DNA of 32,038 bases from Wenzhouxiangella sp. 15190 (GTDB lineage Bacteria; Pseudomonadota; Gammaproteobacteria; Xanthomonadales; Wenzhouxiangellaceae). Below the pieces are notes generated by a model that saw only the letters and a list, made by a program, of their open reading frames with translations, was not told the origin of the DNA and did no database searches. The translations under genes were made by a program, and so were the position numbers. Each line of letters opens with the position of its first letter. Position 1 is the first letter of the stretch. This document shows positions 29,142-32,038 of this stretch, piece by piece. The stretch is taken from contig NZ_QVMV01000025.1 in the NCBI RefSeq assembly GCF_003417465.1, forward strand, positions 1 to 32,038, in the 5' to 3' direction.

Positions 29142-30152
29142 ATGAGCAACGCAGTCCCAGACACTTTCAGGGCCTTCCGCATCAACGACGATGAAGACGG
29201 CTACCGGGCCGAGCTGGTCGAGCAGTCGATCGACGAGCAGTCCGAGGGTGATGTCGTCATCCGGGTCGCTTACTCCAGCGTCAACTACAAGGACGCGCTG
29301 GCCGGCACGGGCAATGGCAAGATCCTGCGCAAGTTTCCACTCAACGGCGGCATCGACGCCGCCGGCACGGTGGTGCAGTCTGAATCCGCTGACTTCTCCG
29401 AAGGCGACGAGGTCGTCATTACCGGCAGCGGACTTTCGGAGACGCGCGACGGCGGCTATAGCGAATACCTGCGTGTGCCGTCGGACTGGCTGGTGCCCCT
29501 GCCCGAAGGTCTGAGCCTGTATGAGGCCATGGTCCTTGGTACGGCCGGATTCACAGCCGCGCTCGGGCTGTGGCGCATGGAAGCCAACGGCCAGGAACCC
29601 GCGATGGGCGCACTCGCGGTGACCGGCGCCAGCGGCGGTGTGGGCTCACTGGCGATCGACATCTACTCAACCGCCGGATACGACGTATCCGCCATTTCCG
29701 GCAAGGAAGACGAGTTCGACTGGCTGCACGAACTGGGCGCGAAACAGTGCATTTCCCGCCACGAGCTTTACTGGCCGGAATCACCCCTGGCATCGGCACA
29801 GTTCGCCGGTGCGCTCGACAATGTCGGCGGAGACATGCTCTCGGGCCTCACGCGGGTGATCAAGCCCTGGGGCAATATCGCTTCCTGCGGGATGGCGGGC
29901 GGCATCGGCCTGAACACGACCGTCATGCCCTTCATCATCCGCGGCATCACGTTGCTGGGCATCAATTCCGCCGGCTGCCCCTATCCCATCCGCAAGGAAC
30001 TGTGGGAGCGCCTGGCCAGCGGATGGCGTCCTCGCCACCTCGAGACAATTGCCGCGCCCACCGTCGATCTCGACGATCTTTCCGGCGCCTTCGAACAGCT
30101 GCTCGCCGGCCGGGGCCGTGGACGAATCGTCGTGAAGGTCACGGCGTCCTGA
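29142..30152 (+). CDS. AcuI/YhdH-type acrylyl-CoA reductase / quinone oxidoreductase family protein
   Basis: An NADPH-dependent medium-chain reductase without the zinc sites of alcohol dehydrogenases. The product is 336 aa. The N-terminal catalytic domain has VAYSSVNYKDALAGTGNGKI and FPLNGGIDAAGTV; the Rossmann domain has VTGASGGVGSLAIDIYS. The family motif ALDNVGGDMLS is present, as is the C-terminal GINSAGCPYPIRKELWERL. These are typical of YhdH/AcuI, which reduces acryloyl-CoA to propionyl-CoA. The true substrate here is inferred only. An AGGAT site lies about 7 nt before the ATG at 29142. The frame is open to 28914, but this extension crosses the repeat element and is rejected. Confidence 0.88.
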   Translation: MSNAVPDTFRAFRINDDEDGYRAELVEQSIDEQSEGDVVIRVAYSSVNYKDALAGTGNGKILRKFPLNGGIDAAGTVVQSESADFSEGDEVVITGSGLSETRDGGYSEYLRVPSDWLVPLPEGLSLYEAMVLGTAGFTAALGLWRMEANGQEPAMGALAVTGASGGVGSLAIDIYSTAGYDVSAISGKEDEFDWLHELGAKQCISRHELYWPESPLASAQFAGALDNVGGDMLSGLTRVIKPWGNIASCGMAGGIGLNTTVMPFIIRGITLLGINSAGCPYPIRKELWERLASGWRPRHLETIAAPTVDLDDLSGAFEQLLAGRGRGRIVVKVTAS

Positions 30153-30171
30153 GCACGGTTCGAGGGCGGAC

Positions 30172-30194
30172 TCATACCCCTGTTTCGGGTATGA
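30172..30194. terminator. Perfect 8-bp hairpin between the AcuI-like gene and pilH
   Basis: TCATACCC and GGGTATGA pair perfectly around a 7-nt loop. The sequence after it (tggtttcgtt) is only mildly T-rich. It may be a weak terminator or an operator; a TATGAT that could serve as a -10 for pilH overlaps its right arm (30190-30195). Confidence 0.4.
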
Positions 30195-30241
30195 TGGTTT
30201 CGTTAGAGCTTGAGCATTACAACAGTCAAGAAGGGATTCCC

Positions 30242-30604
30242 ATGGCCAAGATTCTGATCGTAGACGACTCCGAGACCCACTTGTACTCCCTGCAAAAGAT
30301 GGTCGAAGGCGGCGGCCACGAAGTGATCACCGCCTCCAGCGGTGAGGAAGGTGTCGAACAAGCCAAGGCGCACATTCCCGATGTCATCCTCATGGACATC
30401 GTCATGCCCGGCCTCAATGGCTTTCAGGCCACCCGCCGTATCGCCAAGGAAGACTCGACCGCCAATATCCCGATCATTTTCGTGACCACGAAGGATCAGG
30501 AAACCGACCGTATCTGGGGCATGCGCCAGGGTGCCGCCGCCTACATCACCAAGCCGGTCGACAAGAAGGAATTGCTCAAGGCAATCGATGGCGCCCTCGG
30601 CTGA
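30242..30604 (+). CDS. pilH: PilH-like single-domain response regulator
   Basis: A 120-aa CheY-fold receiver with no output domain. The acidic pocket D8-D9, phosphoacceptor D52 in LMDIVMPGLNGFQATR, T83 and K104 in TKPVD are all present. Wording such as VTTKDQETDRIWGMRQGAAAYITKPVD is the pattern of PilH, the type IV pilus Chp-pathway regulator that modulates twitching. pilG, pilI, pilJ and chpA are not nearby, so the Pil assignment is by sequence pattern alone. A good AAGAAGGG ribosome site precedes the ATG. The peroxiredoxin gene begins 2 nt after its stop. Confidence 0.85.
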   Translation: MAKILIVDDSETHLYSLQKMVEGGGHEVITASSGEEGVEQAKAHIPDVILMDIVMPGLNGFQATRRIAKEDSTANIPIIFVTTKDQETDRIWGMRQGAAAYITKPVDKKELLKAIDGALG

Positions 30605-30606
30605 AT

Positions 30607-31101
30607 ATGACCGTCAGTGTCGGGGACCGGGTCCCGGAAGCAACCCTGACCGTCATGACACCACAAGGCCCTTCCGGCCAGTCGACCACCACAATGTTCG
30701 GGGCGGGCACAACGGTCCTGTTCGCGGTTCCGGGCGCCTTCACGCCAACCTGCTCGACACGCCACCTGCCCGGATTCGTGGAACGGGCCGGGGAAATCCG
30801 GAACGCCGGAGCCGATCGCATCGTCTGCATGGCGGTCAACGACGTATTCGTCATGGATGCCTGGGGCAAGTCGGCTGGCGTGGGGGATACGATCGTGATG
30901 GCGGCCGACGGCAACGGTGAGTTCACGCGTGCACTCGGCCTCGAAATGGACTCCACTGGATTCGGGATGGGCAAGCGCTGCCAACGCTTTGCCATGATCA
31001 TCAACGACGGCGTGATCAAGCACCTGATGATCGAGCGTCCGGGCGAGTTCCGCGTCTCGAACGCCGACAACGTCCTCGAGAAACTTCGCGCCAGCGGTTG
31101 A
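30607..31101 (+). CDS. Peroxiredoxin, Prx5 type
   Basis: A 164-aa thiol peroxidase that reduces hydrogen peroxide and organic hydroperoxides. The Prx5 signature PGAFTPTCSTRHLPGF holds the peroxidatic cysteine C49. A second cysteine, C74, lies where several Prx5 and hybrid Prx-glutaredoxin enzymes have one; a third is in GKRCQRF. No glutaredoxin domain is fused. The reductant could be glutathione/glutaredoxin or thioredoxin. It is 2 nt downstream of pilH and so probably co-transcribed. Confidence 0.92.
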   Translation: MTVSVGDRVPEATLTVMTPQGPSGQSTTTMFGAGTTVLFAVPGAFTPTCSTRHLPGFVERAGEIRNAGADRIVCMAVNDVFVMDAWGKSAGVGDTIVMAADGNGEFTRALGLEMDSTGFGMGKRCQRFAMIINDGVIKHLMIERPGEFRVSNADNVLEKLRASG

Positions 31102-31119
31102 CGGTCGACACCGTTGTTT
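31101..31119 (+). terminator. Possible weak terminator after the peroxiredoxin gene
   Basis: ACGGT-CGAC-ACCGT forms a 5-bp stem starting at the stop codon, followed by TGTTT. It sits in the 17-nt convergent gap with the DUF2909 gene. Short stem, so low confidence. Confidence 0.25.
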
Positions 31120-31352
31120 CAGCCGCCGTCCCCCGGATACCGCACCGGGTTGACACCCTGCGGCTCGATCCATCCCAGTTGGAATCCGATCCACAGCAGA
31201 ATAACCAGACCAAGAGAGAGGCCGACACGCCAGCTCAGGCGCTTGACCGTTCGATCACCCTCTCCTGAATCCCTCACCAGAAAATAGAAACTCGAGGCCA
31301 GGGTATAGAGGATGACGAGGAATGCGCTGATGATCAGGATTTTGCTGAGCAA
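31119..31352 (-). CDS. DUF2909 twin transmembrane protein
   Basis: A 77-aa inner-membrane protein with two hydrophobic helices (about residues 3-25 and 44-63). The family pattern YFLVRDSGEGDRTVKRLSWRVGLS joins them. DUF2909 proteins are small membrane proteins commonly found in aa3-type cytochrome oxidase clusters next to SURF1, as here. No biochemical role is established that I know of. It is divergent from the SURF1 gene across a 48-bp gap. Confidence 0.85.
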   Translation of the reverse strand: MLSKILIISAFLVILYTLASSFYFLVRDSGEGDRTVKRLSWRVGLSLGLVILLWIGFQLGWIEPQGVNPVRYPGDGG

Positions 31353-31383
31353 TGCGAAGCTCCGGGAAGAGTGTCGGGTCGAT

Positions 31384-31389
31384 TATAAT
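31384..31389 (+). promoter_or_regulatory. Possible -10 element (TATAAT) for the SURF1 gene
   Basis: A perfect TATAAT ends 11 nt before the ATG, implying a very short leader. The -35 position has no good match. Confidence 0.35.
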
Positions 31390-31400
31390 GCCGCTGCATC

Positions 31401-32038
31401 ATGATCAGGTCTTCGTCCCCCATCCTCCGCTGGCTACCCCACCTCGCGGCACTACTCGTCATCCTCCTGTGTGCGCGCCTGGCAGTCTGGCAGTTCGATC
31501 GTGCCGAGGAAAAGCACAACCTGCTGGAATCCTGGGAGCAGGCGGGTGCAGTCACGCTCGACGAATCGGCGGGACAACAGGCCGTCTACACTCGCGTTCG
31601 TTCGACCGGCCGTTTCGATCCGTCAAGGCATGTTCTACTGGACAATCAGATCCGCGGTGGCCAGCCCGGCGTTCACGTGTTTACGCCATTTCAACCCGAA
31701 AACACGGCGCGGACATGGCTGGTCAACAGAGGCTGGCATCCACTGACGAATCGTCAAGGTGCGCTTCCCGAGATCGAGACGCCATCGGAGTCGCTCGAGA
31801 TCACCGGCCGCATCGTGAACCCGCCTCGCGTGGGGCGCCAACTTGGCGATGCCCGCTCGCTCGACGCCGACAACTGGCCCAACCTGGTGACCTATCTCGA
31901 TCTCGAGCGCGTCGAGACGGCCCTGGGCGCTGAACTGGCTGAACGGGTCATCCTGCTCCAACCGGACCATCCGGCACACCTGACCGGCGACGCGTGGCAG
32001 CCGGTCAATTTCGGACCCGACCGTCACCGGGCTTATGC
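31401..32038 (+). CDS. SURF1 family cytochrome oxidase biogenesis protein (3' end outside window)
   Basis: An inner-membrane assembly factor for haem-copper cytochrome c oxidase, linked to haem a insertion. The first 212 codons are in the window. A hydrophobic N-terminal helix (about residues 12-28) is followed by VWQFDRAEEK, then the SURF1 landmarks GRFDPSRHVLLDNQIRGGQPG, VFTPFQ and TWLVNRGWHPL. The second membrane helix and C-terminus expected for the family lie past the window edge. The divergent DUF2909 neighbour supports a cytochrome oxidase locus just to the right. Confidence 0.9.
   Translation, partial: MIRSSSPILRWLPHLAALLVILLCARLAVWQFDRAEEKHNLLESWEQAGAVTLDESAGQQAVYTRVRSTGRFDPSRHVLLDNQIRGGQPGVHVFTPFQPENTARTWLVNRGWHPLTNRQGALPEIETPSESLEITGRIVNPPRVGRQLGDARSLDADNWPNLVTYLDLERVETALGAELAERVILLQPDHPAHLTGDAWQPVNFGPDRHRAY

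Noticed and set aside
31277-31291. Further copy of the GAAAATAG repeat near the right end
   Set aside because: A single short match inside the DUF2909 coding sequence; chance is sufficient.

Overview
This 32 kb window is ordinary, densely packed chromosome from a GC-rich gammaproteobacterium. The block lolA–ftsK–trxB–aat resembles the order I remember from Pseudomonas and Xanthomonas relatives. The proteins look gammaproteobacterial (PurB, AccA, GreB, PilH, IbpA-type Hsp20, SURF1 with DUF2909). A Xanthomonadales or Chromatiales-like lineage is my inference, not something proven here. I see about 28 protein-coding genes and one likely gene remnant. By eye I found no rRNA, tRNA, CRISPR array, prophage or insertion-sequence transposase.

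Layout. Positions 1-339 hold no confident gene except a short reverse-strand relic of an M48 (HtpX-like) peptidase C-terminus. A forward block follows: gluQ, accA, tilS, xseB and a DUF4124 secreted protein (340-4384). A reverse block holds ald, ftsK and lolA (8466-4390). Divergent from ald runs trxB, a FemAB-like (DUF482) protein and aat (8593-11394), tightly overlapped. A second reverse block runs from 16923 down to 11381: fumC, greB, hsp20, plsC, a rhomboid protease, an SRPBCC protein and a DUF2520 Rossmann protein. The last four are chained by 1-4 nt overlaps or close spacing.

From 17025 to 31101 everything is forward: a YihG-like acyltransferase, a secreted M20D amidohydrolase, a sulfide:quinone-oxidoreductase-like flavoprotein, a secreted MetX-like alpha/beta hydrolase, purB, then sucA–sucB–lpdA (the complete 2-oxoglutarate dehydrogenase complex), an AcuI/YhdH reductase, pilH and a Prx5-type peroxiredoxin. 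The window ends with a divergent pair from a cytochrome oxidase neighbourhood: DUF2909 (reverse) and a SURF1 gene cut by the window edge.

Most genes are housekeeping: fatty-acid initiation (accA), tRNA modification (gluQ, tilS), the TCA cycle (fumC, sucAB, lpdA), purines (purB), thioredoxin recycling, lipoprotein sorting and chromosome segregation. The non-routine signals are regulatory or structural. They are a heat-shock promoter plus a ROSE-like RNA thermometer ahead of hsp20, a terminator-shaped hairpin in the ald leader, two unlike AT-rich inverted-repeat elements flanking lpdA, an unusually acidic charged linker in SucB, and a translationally coupled FemAB-like/Aat pair. I did not find a convincing new multi-gene defence or biosynthetic system.
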